The notes beneath the pieces are model-generated. The model was not told the origin of the DNA, ran no database searches, and was given only the letters and a program-made list of their open reading frames with translations. 64,000 nucleotides of DNA, from contig JADKGL010000001.1 in assembly GCA_016722295.1 (NCBI GenBank), positions 62,001 through 126,000 of the forward strand, given 5' to 3'. How positions within the stretch are numbered: the first letter of the stretch is position 1; every line of letters starts with the position of its first letter. This DNA is from Saprospiraceae bacterium. Its GTDB lineage: Bacteria > Bacteroidota > Bacteroidia > Chitinophagales > Saprospiraceae. Positions 46,734 to 55,817 of the stretch are shown one piece after another. The translations under genes and the position numbers were made by a program.

Positions 46734-46967
46734 TATTACTTAAAACAAAATATTTATTTTAATACTTACAAATTCCATTTTCCACTTTCCACTTATTACT
46801 TTCCACTTATTAATTTCACTTCCTACTTCCGCCATTCAACTTAACCACAGAGTGTCACAGAGTTTTCACACAGAGTTTCACAGAGTAGATTTTTGAAATA
46901 GCTTTACTACACAAGTTCCTTCTCTCCCTCTGACCACTTTTCACTTTCCACTTTCAACTATTAACTA
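46734..46967 (-). repeat. Low-complexity repeats between murG and murC
   Basis: This gap holds several short repeats: TTCCACTTTCCACTTATTAC-type runs (46778-46812), four spaced CACAGAG units around 46845-46884, and a triple AACTATT at 46956-46980 that also forms the last codons of murG. Such motifs recur between genes in many Bacteroidota. No coding frame and no clear terminator were found. Confidence 0.65.
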
Positions 46968-48053
46968 TTAACTATTAACTAAAAAAAAAGCAATCTCCTC
47001 AGCCGCATTCGGCTTACTAATCCTTCTAAGATTAAATTTCATTTTTTCAACTTCAGCTTGATTACTCAATAAATCGCTTATGATATTCCAAACATTTGCT
47101 GTCAACTCTTTTTCCAAAATCATTTTTGCTGCGCCTTCTTTAACTAGTGCTTCAGCATTTTTCCTTTGGTGATCTTCAGCCACGTTAGGCGAAGGAATCA
47201 AAATCGCTGGAACTTCAGTAACTGCTAATTCAGATAAAGTCAATGCTCCAGCGCGACAAACGATAAGGTCACATGCTGCATAGGCTAGATCCATTCGAGT
47301 AATAAAACTATTTATTTTTACACGATTGCACGTTTGCAATTTGTGATTCGTATATTGCGACTCATAAATTTTTCCAATCTGCCAGATCACTTGAACAGAA
47401 TCATCCTTTAGAATTTGATCTTGAATCATTGTAACTAATTCATTCAATGCTCTAGCTCCAAGACTTCCTCCAAAAACACCAATGGTTTTCTTGTTAGGAT
47501 CTAACTGAAAATGAGCACTTGCATCATTTCTAGATATTTTAGCGCTCAAATCTTTGCGAACTGGATTTCCAAGATTACTAATTTTTTCTGGATCGAAAAA
47601 CTTGCTCATGCCTTCGTATGCGACAAATATCTTTTTCGCATTAGATGCCATTAATTTATTTGTAATACCTGGGTAAGAATTCTGCTCCTGTATAAAAACA
47701 GGAATTTTTCTCCACGCACCAACCCGCATTATAGGACCACTTGCATAACCTCCAACACCCAAAATTGCATCAGGTCTAAACTCAGAAATAATTTTCCAAG
47801 ATATAAATAGACTCCTAACCAAATTGAATAATACAGTCACATTTTGCAATGTAAATTTGCGCTGAAATCCTCTTACTGGCAATCCCAAAATTTTATATCC
47901 AGCCGATGGAACTTTTTCCATCTCCATTTTTCCTTCCGCTCCAACAAATAGAATTTCACATAAAGGATCTATTTTTTTTATCGCATCTGCTATCGCCAAT
48001 GCTGGAAAAATATGACCTCCTGTGCCACCTCCACTAATCAGTACTCTCTTCAT
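46968..48053 (-). CDS. murG: UDP-GlcNAc:lipid I GlcNAc transferase MurG
   Basis: MurG adds GlcNAc to lipid I at the inner face of the membrane, forming lipid II. The 361-residue protein has the signature RVLISGGGTGGHIFPALAIA, the acceptor-binding QEQNSYPGITNKLMA, the inter-domain GVFGGSLGARALNELV and the sugar-nucleotide-binding CRAGALTLSELAVTEVPAIL. The final residues FFLVNS are encoded by the first unit of an AACTATT tandem repeat, so the exact C-terminus may have drifted. It overlaps ftsW by 20 bases. Confidence 0.97.
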   Translation of the reverse strand: MKRVLISGGGTGGHIFPALAIADAIKKIDPLCEILFVGAEGKMEMEKVPSAGYKILGLPVRGFQRKFTLQNVTVLFNLVRSLFISWKIISEFRPDAILGVGGYASGPIMRVGAWRKIPVFIQEQNSYPGITNKLMASNAKKIFVAYEGMSKFFDPEKISNLGNPVRKDLSAKISRNDASAHFQLDPNKKTIGVFGGSLGARALNELVTMIQDQILKDDSVQVIWQIGKIYESQYTNHKLQTCNRVKINSFITRMDLAYAACDLIVCRAGALTLSELAVTEVPAILIPSPNVAEDHQRKNAEALVKEGAAKMILEKELTANVWNIISDLLSNQAEVEKMKFNLRRISKPNAAEEIAFFLVNS

Positions 48054-49221
48054 GATTTGTTGAAATATCTAAACTATCTGAAGAAAGATTCAAATCTTTC
48101 AAATTTTTACTTACACTGATTATCATTCCAAATGCTGCGCATGTCAACAAAAGTGAAGTTCCCCCTTTACTTATCATAGGAAGATTCACACCTGTTACTG
48201 GAACTAAATCCAAAGACACTGCTATATTCGCAAATGCATGAATGACAATATTAAATCCCAAGCCTATAGCCAACAAGGCACCAAAAGCTTTGGGTGATTT
48301 CGTTACAATAGAAACACAGTGGATCAAAAGCATTAGATAGATCAAAATGATTCCGCCTCCACCAATAAGCACACCCCACTCTTCGCAAATAATAGCATAA
48401 ATAAAATCTGCCCAAGCATAAGGAACAAAATTTCGCAAGGTACTATTTCCAGGACTTTCACCAAACCAACCGCCATTGGCAATCGCTATTTTTGCTTGCT
48501 GTATTTGATGACCACCATCTTCAGAATTTAAAAATTCATTCAATCGATTTGCCCAAGTTTCAGAACGAATCGCGTGAGGAAAATACTCACTTAAAAAAAT
48601 TAAAAAACCAAATGCTGCTGCACCTAGCAATATTAATCCAAATATAGAAACTAATGAAACCCTACCTACAAACAACATCATCAGACAACAAAGAAATAAT
48701 AAAGCCGCAGTTGAAAAATTCGCAGGTGCAATCAATCCACATACTACAACAATTGGTAGTAACAATGGAACGAATGCATTTTTAAAACTTTTAATTTGAT
48801 CTTGCTTTGCACTCAATGATCGCGCTACAAAACAAATTAATGCAATTTTTGCAAAATCTGAAGGTTGAAATGAAATATCCAAAAATGGAACTTGAATCCA
48901 ACGTTTCGCCTCATTAATATCAACACCAAAAAACAAAGCCCAAATCTGTAATACAACAGCAATAATGAGCATTACAGGAGCCCATTTGTTAAATTCCAAA
49001 TAATCGATTTTACTAAAAATCCATGTTATGAATAATCCTACAATGACAAATGGAACATGCTTTAATAAAAAAAATATTGTAGTATCAGAATGAAATTTTG
49101 TCAAACTTGCAGAAGTGCTGTAGACAGCCAACAAGGAACAAAATGTCAATATAAAAACAAGAGACCACAAAAAGCGATCACTCTTGATACTATCCTTAAT
49201 ATTCAGAATTACTGCTTCCAT
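48034..49221 (-). CDS. ftsW: Septal SEDS glycosyltransferase FtsW
   Basis: FtsW polymerises lipid II into septal glycan strands together with its penicillin-binding protein partner FtsI. The 395-residue protein has about ten membrane helices, with family motifs AKRWIQVPFLDISFQPSDFA near residues 100-120, the loop GHQIQQAKIAIANGGWFGES, and VTGVNLPMISKGGTSLLLTC near the end. RodA is an alternative family member, but the position in the dcw cluster between murD and murG favours FtsW. It overlaps murD by 13 bases. Confidence 0.95.
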   Translation of the reverse strand: MEAVILNIKDSIKSDRFLWSLVFILTFCSLLAVYSTSASLTKFHSDTTIFFLLKHVPFVIVGLFITWIFSKIDYLEFNKWAPVMLIIAVVLQIWALFFGVDINEAKRWIQVPFLDISFQPSDFAKIALICFVARSLSAKQDQIKSFKNAFVPLLLPIVVVCGLIAPANFSTAALLFLCCLMMLFVGRVSLVSIFGLILLGAAAFGFLIFLSEYFPHAIRSETWANRLNEFLNSEDGGHQIQQAKIAIANGGWFGESPGNSTLRNFVPYAWADFIYAIICEEWGVLIGGGGIILIYLMLLIHCVSIVTKSPKAFGALLAIGLGFNIVIHAFANIAVSLDLVPVTGVNLPMISKGGTSLLLTCAAFGMIISVSKNLKDLNLSSDSLDISTNHEESTD

Positions 49222-50525
49222 GATTTTATTTTTAATTCCTGCACTCTTGTTCTAAATTGATCTCCACGATCCATATAATTCTTAAATAAATCAAAGCTTG
49301 CACAGGCTGGAGAGAGTAAAACTACTTCTCCAGTTTCTGCAAGTTGGAAAGAATTACAAACGGCATCCTTCATAGTATTTGTTTCTTTAATTATCGGAAC
49401 GTAAGGCGAAAAAAATTCTACAATTTTTGAATTATCAACACCTAATGCGACAATAGCTTTTACTTTATCTTTTACGAGTGGCAACAAGATATTGTAATCA
49501 TTGCCTTTATCTTGACCACCTACAATCCAAACCACTTTTTTCTTCATTGCATCTAATGCCCAAAAAGTAGAATCAACATTCGTGGCTTTACTATCATTAA
49601 TAAATTCTACATTTTCATATGATGCAACATTTTCCAATCGATGTGGGTCATTTACAAATGACTCAAGTGCTGATTGCAACTTTACATCAGATATACCAAG
49701 ATCCTTTGCGATCTTCAATGCAATCGTTGCATTCTTTGCATTATGACGACCTTTCAAACAAGTATAACTTAGATTGAAATTACTCTCATTTATAGTCAGA
49801 ATTTCTTGATCGTTATATTGTAATTTTAAAGGCACTTGATTTACTTTAGGTTTCAGATTTTCCACTCTATCTTTTATCAATTCTTCTTCAGCCAAAAAAT
49901 AAAAATAATCCTCTTTGTCTTGATTTTTTAGAATTCTAAATTTAGAATTAATATAATTCTCGAAATTATATTCGTAGCGATCCAAATGATCTGGTGTGAT
50001 GTTTAAAATTGTAGAAATATGAGGTTTGAAATGAATAATATCATCCAACTGAAAACTACTCAATTCAAGCACATAATAATCGTATTTCCTTTCACTCACT
50101 GCTTTACAAAATGAATACCCGACATTGCCAGACTTAACCACTTTATATCCAGCTTCATTCAAGAGATGGTAGACTAAATTTGTAGTTGTAGTTTTTCCAT
50201 TACTACCAGTAATTCCAATAATAGCGCCTTTACTAAATTGAAATCCAAATTCTATTTCAGAAATTACAGGAATATTTTTTTCTTTAAAAAGAACAATAAC
50301 CCTTGCTTTGTTAGGTATACCAGGGCTTTTAATAACATAAGTAGGCGTTATATCAAAAACTAACTCATGTCCATTCTCTTCAAAATCAATTTCTAAATCC
50401 ACCAATTGATTCTTAATATCTTCATGTATAGCACCATTGTCACTTATGAATACAGGAATAGATTGTTGCTTAGCTAATAATGCTGCACCAAATCCACTTT
50501 CTCCGCATCCTAAAATGACAATCAC
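49209..50525 (-). CDS. murD: UDP-N-acetylmuramoyl-L-alanine-D-glutamate ligase
   Basis: MurD adds D-glutamate to the growing UDP-MurNAc peptide. The N-terminus VIVILGCGESGFGAALLAKQ, ATP motif GITGSNGKTTTTNLVYHLL, TPDHLDRYEYNFENYINSK and FINDSKATNVDSTFWALDAM are diagnostic. The frame is open up to a TTG at 50582 inside mraY, but the GTG at 50525, whose first base is the last of the mraY stop (TAGTG), gives the family N-terminus and 438 residues. Translational coupling with mraY is likely. Confidence 0.95.
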   Translation of the reverse strand: MIVILGCGESGFGAALLAKQQSIPVFISDNGAIHEDIKNQLVDLEIDFEENGHELVFDITPTYVIKSPGIPNKARVIVLFKEKNIPVISEIEFGFQFSKGAIIGITGSNGKTTTTNLVYHLLNEAGYKVVKSGNVGYSFCKAVSERKYDYYVLELSSFQLDDIIHFKPHISTILNITPDHLDRYEYNFENYINSKFRILKNQDKEDYFYFLAEEELIKDRVENLKPKVNQVPLKLQYNDQEILTINESNFNLSYTCLKGRHNAKNATIALKIAKDLGISDVKLQSALESFVNDPHRLENVASYENVEFINDSKATNVDSTFWALDAMKKKVVWIVGGQDKGNDYNILLPLVKDKVKAIVALGVDNSKIVEFFSPYVPIIKETNTMKDAVCNSFQLAETGEVVLLSPACASFDLFKNYMDRGDQFRTRVQELKIKSWKQ

Positions 50526-51781
50526 TATCTCGTTTTTAAAGTTATAATAGTTAATACTGCTAATATGATTGATACAATCCAAAATCGAACAGCAATCTTA
50601 GCTTCATGAATTCCTTTCTTTTGATAATGGTGATGAAGAGGTGACATCAAAAATACTCTTCGTCCCTCACCATATTTTTTCTTTGTATATTTAAAATATC
50701 CGACTTGAATCATAACGGATAAATTCTCAACTAAAAATACCCCACAAAACAATGGTATAAGCAATTCCTTACGAAGCAAAATGGAAAGTGTCGCAATAAT
50801 TGCACCTATCGTGAGACTTCCTGTATCTCCCATAAAAACTTTTGCAGGAAATGAATTGTACCATAAAAATCCAATGCAAGCTCCTAAAAAAGCAGACGTA
50901 AATATCACTAACTCACCAGTATATGGTAAATAAAAAATATTTAAATAATCTGCAATTAATGAGTTACCAGATACATATGCGAGTATCGCAAGTGTCGCAG
51001 CTATTATTGCTGACACACCCGTAGCCAAACCATCCAAACCATCTGTAAGATTCGCCGCATTCGAAACTGCAGTGACGATAAAAATTACAATTGGAATGAA
51101 AAAAAGCCATAATAAAGAACCTGAATTGTCTCCAAAAAAATTTGAAATCCAAGTGTAATCGAAACTATTGCCCTTCATAAAAGGAACATTCGTCAACGCT
51201 GTCTTGACATAAACGTATTCGATCATTTTTGTTTTAGAAGCATCAGCAGCCATAAATGTCTGTTCGATCGAATAATTTTCTTTTAATGCTTCCGATTTGG
51301 TCATACGGACCAACACATCTTCGTGATACATCATAACAAGTGCGACTACCAATCCTAATACCACTTGCCCTAAAATCTTAAAGATTGCTTTCAAGCCTTC
51401 TTTATCTTTTAGAAATACTTTGATGTAATCATCTGCAAAACCAATCATCCCCATCCAAACTGTTGTGAACAACATCACCAATATGTAGACGTTTTCCAAT
51501 CGACACAACAGTAAACACGGAATCAAAATCGCAAGGATGATGATAATACCACCCATAGTTGGCGTGCCTTCTTTTTCTTTCTGCCCTACCAATCCCAAAT
51601 CACGTACTGTCTCTCCTATCTGCATCTTGCGCAATGAACGAATGATTCGCTCACCGAACAACATCGATATGATCAACGAAAGAATTACTGCTAAGCCTGC
51701 ACGAAATGAGATGTACTGAAACAATCTCGCTCCTGGCAAGTGCATAAATTTTTCCGTAAATTGAAATAAGTAATACAACAT
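50525..51781 (-). CDS. mraY: Phospho-MurNAc-pentapeptide translocase MraY
   Basis: MraY transfers phospho-MurNAc-pentapeptide to undecaprenyl phosphate, giving lipid I. The 418-residue protein is highly hydrophobic and has GTPTMGGIIIILAILIPCLL, the metal-binding GFADDYIKVFLKDKEG, NLTDGLDGLATGVSAIIAAT and FLMSPLHHHYQKKG. An insertion around residues 165-225 (LVRMTKSEALKENYSIEQTF and following) lengthens it beyond the ~360 of E. coli, as usual in this phylum. An attenuator-like hairpin lies between murE and this gene. Confidence 0.97.
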   Translation of the reverse strand: MLYYLFQFTEKFMHLPGARLFQYISFRAGLAVILSLIISMLFGERIIRSLRKMQIGETVRDLGLVGQKEKEGTPTMGGIIIILAILIPCLLLCRLENVYILVMLFTTVWMGMIGFADDYIKVFLKDKEGLKAIFKILGQVVLGLVVALVMMYHEDVLVRMTKSEALKENYSIEQTFMAADASKTKMIEYVYVKTALTNVPFMKGNSFDYTWISNFFGDNSGSLLWLFFIPIVIFIVTAVSNAANLTDGLDGLATGVSAIIAATLAILAYVSGNSLIADYLNIFYLPYTGELVIFTSAFLGACIGFLWYNSFPAKVFMGDTGSLTIGAIIATLSILLRKELLIPLFCGVFLVENLSVMIQVGYFKYTKKKYGEGRRVFLMSPLHHHYQKKGIHEAKIAVRFWIVSIILAVLTIITLKTR

Positions 51782-51803
51782 AATTTTAAAAAAACACCAA
51801 TCA

Positions 51804-51872
51804 TAAAAAATTTAACAGCACAGCAGGGATTCCGATCCCTTTGGTCACAATGATCCTGCTGTGACTGTTAAA
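51804..51872 (-). promoter_or_regulatory. Attenuator-like long hairpin between murE and mraY
   Basis: On the minus strand an arm at 51855-51872 pairs with one at 51811-51827 over 17 base pairs with a single bulged base; the shared core is TTTAACAG plus CACAGCAGG. A second, smaller hairpin (GGGAT, loop, ATCCC, 51826-51839) overlaps the base of the long stem, so the two exclude each other in part. The long stem is followed by TTAAATTTTTTATG, a terminator-like T-run 23-30 bases before the mraY start. An intact cluster on both sides argues for regulated read-through rather than a full stop. Confidence 0.65.
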
Positions 51873-51920
51873 ACCAACCTGAGAATGATAATAGAACCTA
51901 CTCTATTTTCTTATATATCT

Positions 51921-53372
51921 TTATAATATTTCTTTCAAAATCAATTTATCATTAAATGGAGTTTTTACTCCTTTTATTTCTTGGTATGTCTCATGTCCCT
52001 TTCCTGCTATCAAAATAATATCGCCGACATTTGAAATCATACAAGCTGTCTTTATCGCTTGATATCGATCAACTATACTTAGATAGTTTTTTTTATCTTC
52101 TTCAGCAATGCCGTTCTCGATTTGCTGAATAATCACTTCTGGATTTTCGTCTCTTGGATTATCAGAAGTAATGATCAAATGATCACTATATTCACATCCT
52201 ATTCTTCCCATCTTGGGACGCTTTTCTTGATCTCGATTTCCACCACATCCCATGACACAAATTATCTTCTGGGATGGTTTCCTCAACTGCTTAAGATTCT
52301 TTAAAATTTTTTCCAACGCATCTGGTGTATGTGCATAATCTATTACACCAAACTTTTTCGATTTCTCAGAATAAAACCAATCAAATCTACCATCAATTGG
52401 CTTTACTTTTGATAATGCTTCCAATACTTCAGTCTCATTCATTCCCAACTCAAGTGCTACTGCAAGCACAGCTGTCAAATTATAAGCATTAAATTCTCCC
52501 AATAACTGACTATGCCATTCTTTATCCCGAAACTTTAAATGCATCCCTTCGAATCCAAGATCCAATAACTTGATCCGAAAATCTGCAGGCTGTTTCAAAG
52601 AATAACTTCTCCTCTTTGCTCTAGTATTTTGCAACATCACTTCACCATTTTTATCGTCAATGTTTACGATTGCAATGGCTTCTTTACTCAATTGATCAAA
52701 AAATTTCTTTTTTGCATTAATATAATTGAGCATGGTCTTGTGGTAATCCAAATGATCGTGTGTCAAATTGGTAAATACCCCAATCTTGTAATTCAGTCCT
52801 TCAATCCGCCCTTGATCAATGGCATGTGAACTTACTTCCATAAAAATATAACTGCATCCAGATTGAATCATTCGATCAATCAATTGATACAAGCTTATCA
52901 ATTCAGGAGTAGTATGTGTCGCTGCAAATTCAATATCGTGTATTTTATTTACTATAGTTGAAATCAATCCAACCTTATAGCCAAATGAATAAAATAATTG
53001 ATACAATAAACTCGCTACAGAAGTTTTTCCATTAGTTCCTGTTATTCCGACCAAACAAATTCGTTGTGAAGGAAATTCATAAAACAAATTGAGCATTTTT
53101 GATAAGAATACATGCAATTGATTGCATTGTATATAACAACAATCATCTCTCAACTTCTTAGGAAAAATTTCACATAAAATAACTTCAATTCCTGCATCCA
53201 AAACTTGTTCAATATAGTCATGTCCATCAGACGAAGCCCCTTTACGAGCTACAAATATATTGTGTTTGGAAACTGATCGAGAATCTTGCGAAAACCCATT
53301 TACTACTTTTGATGAATCACCTATGACTTCATAGGGCACATCAGAAGGTATCAGTTCTATTAACTTTTTCAA
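51921..53372 (-). CDS. murE: UDP-N-acetylmuramoyl-tripeptide synthetase, meso-DAP type
   Basis: MurE adds the third residue of the stem peptide. The 483-residue protein has GITGTNGKTSVASLLYQLFY, the THTTPELISLYQLIDRM region, NLTHDHLDYHKTMLNYINAK and DYAHTPDALEKILKNLKQLR. The substrate motif DNPR in IITSDNPRDENPE marks a meso-diaminopimelate enzyme rather than a lysine one. It lies 11 bases after ftsI; murF, the next ligase, is not in the cluster. Confidence 0.97.
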   Translation of the reverse strand: MKKLIELIPSDVPYEVIGDSSKVVNGFSQDSRSVSKHNIFVARKGASSDGHDYIEQVLDAGIEVILCEIFPKKLRDDCCYIQCNQLHVFLSKMLNLFYEFPSQRICLVGITGTNGKTSVASLLYQLFYSFGYKVGLISTIVNKIHDIEFAATHTTPELISLYQLIDRMIQSGCSYIFMEVSSHAIDQGRIEGLNYKIGVFTNLTHDHLDYHKTMLNYINAKKKFFDQLSKEAIAIVNIDDKNGEVMLQNTRAKRRSYSLKQPADFRIKLLDLGFEGMHLKFRDKEWHSQLLGEFNAYNLTAVLAVALELGMNETEVLEALSKVKPIDGRFDWFYSEKSKKFGVIDYAHTPDALEKILKNLKQLRKPSQKIICVMGCGGNRDQEKRPKMGRIGCEYSDHLIITSDNPRDENPEVIIQQIENGIAEEDKKNYLSIVDRYQAIKTACMISNVGDIILIAGKGHETYQEIKGVKTPFNDKLILKEIL

Positions 53373-53383
53373 AGAACATTTTT

Positions 53384-55492
53384 TTATTCTAAATACAACT
53401 CTATTGTTGTACCATAATTTACTTCACCAGGCGCAATACTTTGCGTCCTCACTTTACCAATACCCATCGGTTTACTTGGTATTTTTGCTTTATCCAAAAT
53501 GTACATGGCATCACGTAAACCCATGCCAACTACATTTGGGACAACACCAGGATTAGATTCAAAAGGAACTGACAAAACTCCAGATGGATCTGAAACTGTA
53601 CGTATCCATTCTGCGCGATTCTGCTGCTTAAAAGGCAATCCAATAAAATCAAATATACTTTTAAAATCTTGATAGTTTCCAACATTACCTATTGGCATAT
53701 TATCAGATGACAATTTTGGTTTTGGTTGATCATTTACGATTATTGCTTGTGCACCTTCAGATCGCATACAATGATCAGCTATTCGCTTGAAAACCGGCGC
53801 CGCAACTGATGCTCCATAATAACCTCCTTGTTTCGGATTATAGATTACTACTATAACAGAATACTTTGGAGCTTCAGCGGGAAAATAACCACAAAATGAG
53901 GCTTGATATTCTTTACTACCATCTGTAGATTTAAAATAATTGCTCACAGAAGTCCCTGTTTTTCCTGCTATTGAATAAGCTTCATTCTTCAGCGTACTCG
54001 CTGTTCCCTTTTCAACAACATGAAGTAATAATTCCTTTGCTTGTCGTAAGGCTTGAGGAGAAAACATTGAATCTAATACAACTTTAGGCTTTATCGTCCG
54101 GATAATATCCTCATCACTTTTGATATCAGATACCATAAATGGTTTCATCATCCGACCATTATTTGCAACTGCATTATAAAAATTTAATATTTGCAATGGC
54201 GTCATTTGCATTTCATATCCTATAGACATCCATGGAAGAGTTGTGCCATACCATTTTTCTTTATCCACATTTGGATGCTTGATTACTGGCAGTGGTTCAC
54301 CACCTAATTCTATTCCAGTTCTTTTATTTAAATTCCATTGTTGATAATAATCAGCAAATCCAATTTTATTTCCACTGAAAACTGCAGTTGCTAATTTAGC
54401 TATTCCTACATTCGACGATTTTGAAAATGCATATTCCAAATCACTCATTCCGACTGAATGCAATTCAGAATCTTCCATTTTCTCATTGTAAAAAAAAGCT
54501 ATACCTCCATTCAGATCAACACCAGATTTTACATCAACTTTTCCTGTCTCTAACATCGCTAAGGTTGAGGCAAGCTTCATAGTTGATCCTGGCTCTGTTG
54601 AATGCGCAATGGCATAATTGTAATCTTCTGTCAACTCACCGAATTCATTCCTACCTAGATTTGCGACAGCTTTGATCGCACCAGTCTTGGTCTCCATAAC
54701 TATAGCGCATCCTTTGTCAGCAAGATGCTTCTCCATATATTCATAAAGAGATTCTTCAGCAACTTCTTGTATTCCTATATTGATTGTGGTCACAATATCA
54801 TTCCCTTTCTTTGCTTCCATCTCTGTGACATTATCTACTGGAATGTACGTATTTGCAGCCACTTTTCGCATCATGCGCTCACCATCTTTACCTTTAAGTT
54901 CTGAATTGAATGCATTCTCTAAACCAATTGAAAAAGTATCTCGATGCAATCCAATCGTTCTATTTGCTAGAATTTTGAAAGGCTTTTCTCTTCTACTTTT
55001 CCTGATGATAATCAATCCACCTTTATTCTGTCCTAACTTAAAAAGTGGAAATGTTTTTAACTCTTGCAACTGTTGATAATCTAAATTTTTTGCAATTAAT
55101 AAATATCGATTACCTGCTTTTTTTTCTCTTACTAGCCAATTCTTAATCTGCTTCGCATTGCCTTCGACAAATTGATGAGCTTCTAGTTTTTCAGACAATG
55201 CTTCCACATTTGCTTTGAATGTTTTTTCATCCAAACCCTTTGCTTTTGTATCCATCCTGATTTCAAAGAACGGCAGGGAAATCGCCAATGGACTTCCATC
55301 ATCTGCTAAAATATTTCCTCTCTCAGCTTCTACAGGAGTCAATGTGAAGTATAAATCTTCAGCCATCGCTCTCCATTTTTTTCCTTGAAAGTGTGAGATC
55401 TGAATTACTCTTCCAAACATGACTATAGCGAGCAAGATAAATCCTGCCATAACCATATACACCCTGATGAGAAATTCTTTTTTTCGATCCAC
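53384..55492 (-). CDS. ftsI: Septal penicillin-binding protein (transpeptidase) with PASTA domain
   Basis: This class B PBP cross-links septal peptidoglycan. The 702-residue protein has an N-terminal helix (VYMVMAGFILLAIVMFGRVI), a dimerisation domain, and the transpeptidase with all motifs: STEPGSTMKLAST (SxxK), FSKSSNVGIAK (SxN) and YSIAGKTGTSVSNYF (KTG). The last ~60 residues (NPGVVPNVVGMGLRDAMYIL, ending TIELYLE) form one PASTA domain, a feature of Bacteroidota FtsI. Its neighbours are ftsL and murE. Confidence 0.95.
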   Translation of the reverse strand: MDRKKEFLIRVYMVMAGFILLAIVMFGRVIQISHFQGKKWRAMAEDLYFTLTPVEAERGNILADDGSPLAISLPFFEIRMDTKAKGLDEKTFKANVEALSEKLEAHQFVEGNAKQIKNWLVREKKAGNRYLLIAKNLDYQQLQELKTFPLFKLGQNKGGLIIIRKSRREKPFKILANRTIGLHRDTFSIGLENAFNSELKGKDGERMMRKVAANTYIPVDNVTEMEAKKGNDIVTTINIGIQEVAEESLYEYMEKHLADKGCAIVMETKTGAIKAVANLGRNEFGELTEDYNYAIAHSTEPGSTMKLASTLAMLETGKVDVKSGVDLNGGIAFFYNEKMEDSELHSVGMSDLEYAFSKSSNVGIAKLATAVFSGNKIGFADYYQQWNLNKRTGIELGGEPLPVIKHPNVDKEKWYGTTLPWMSIGYEMQMTPLQILNFYNAVANNGRMMKPFMVSDIKSDEDIIRTIKPKVVLDSMFSPQALRQAKELLLHVVEKGTASTLKNEAYSIAGKTGTSVSNYFKSTDGSKEYQASFCGYFPAEAPKYSVIVVIYNPKQGGYYGASVAAPVFKRIADHCMRSEGAQAIIVNDQPKPKLSSDNMPIGNVGNYQDFKSIFDFIGLPFKQQNRAEWIRTVSDPSGVLSVPFESNPGVVPNVVGMGLRDAMYILDKAKIPSKPMGIGKVRTQSIAPGEVNYGTTIELYLE

Positions 55493-55496
55493 GTTT

Positions 55497-55817
55497 TTAA
55501 TTTTCCTTTCGGATTAATTTTTTAGGCGCTTCTGTTCGTATATATATTTCTTGATCAGATACTTTTTTTGATATCTGACCTTCTGTACTATTGTACAAAA
55601 TGCCTGATCTCAATGTCCAATAATCTGACTTTAATTCTTTTAATTCTTCAATCAATTTTTGACTCTTTTGCATATTCTTTTCTGCAAAATGCACATTAGC
55701 AATGTAAATCAAACCGATCAAACAAAGCACACTGAGATATGGTAGATTTTTATAAACCATCATATTGCTCACCGAACTATATTTATTGCGATCCATTCTA
55801 TTTGTTTCCATTTTCAT
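55497..55817 (-). CDS. ftsL: FtsL-like cell division protein
   Basis: A 106-residue bitopic protein: a short cytoplasmic tail, one membrane helix (LPYLSVLCLIGLIYIANVHF), and a periplasmic coiled-coil-like helix (MQKSQKLIEELKELKSDYWT). FtsL proteins diverge strongly, so the call rests on size, topology and the fixed position between rsmH and ftsI. FtsL activates the FtsWI synthase complex. The ATG shares its first base region with the rsmH stop (one base overlap) and the stop is four bases before ftsI. Confidence 0.8.
   Translation of the reverse strand: MKMETNRMDRNKYSSVSNMMVYKNLPYLSVLCLIGLIYIANVHFAEKNMQKSQKLIEELKELKSDYWTLRSGILYNSTEGQISKKVSDQEIYIRTEAPKKLIRKEN

Noticed and set aside
51811..51872. 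tRNA or tRNA-like gene between murE and mraY
   Set aside because: The long stem and small inner hairpin do not form a cloverleaf with T-arm or anticodon arm consensus; a terminator-like T-run follows.
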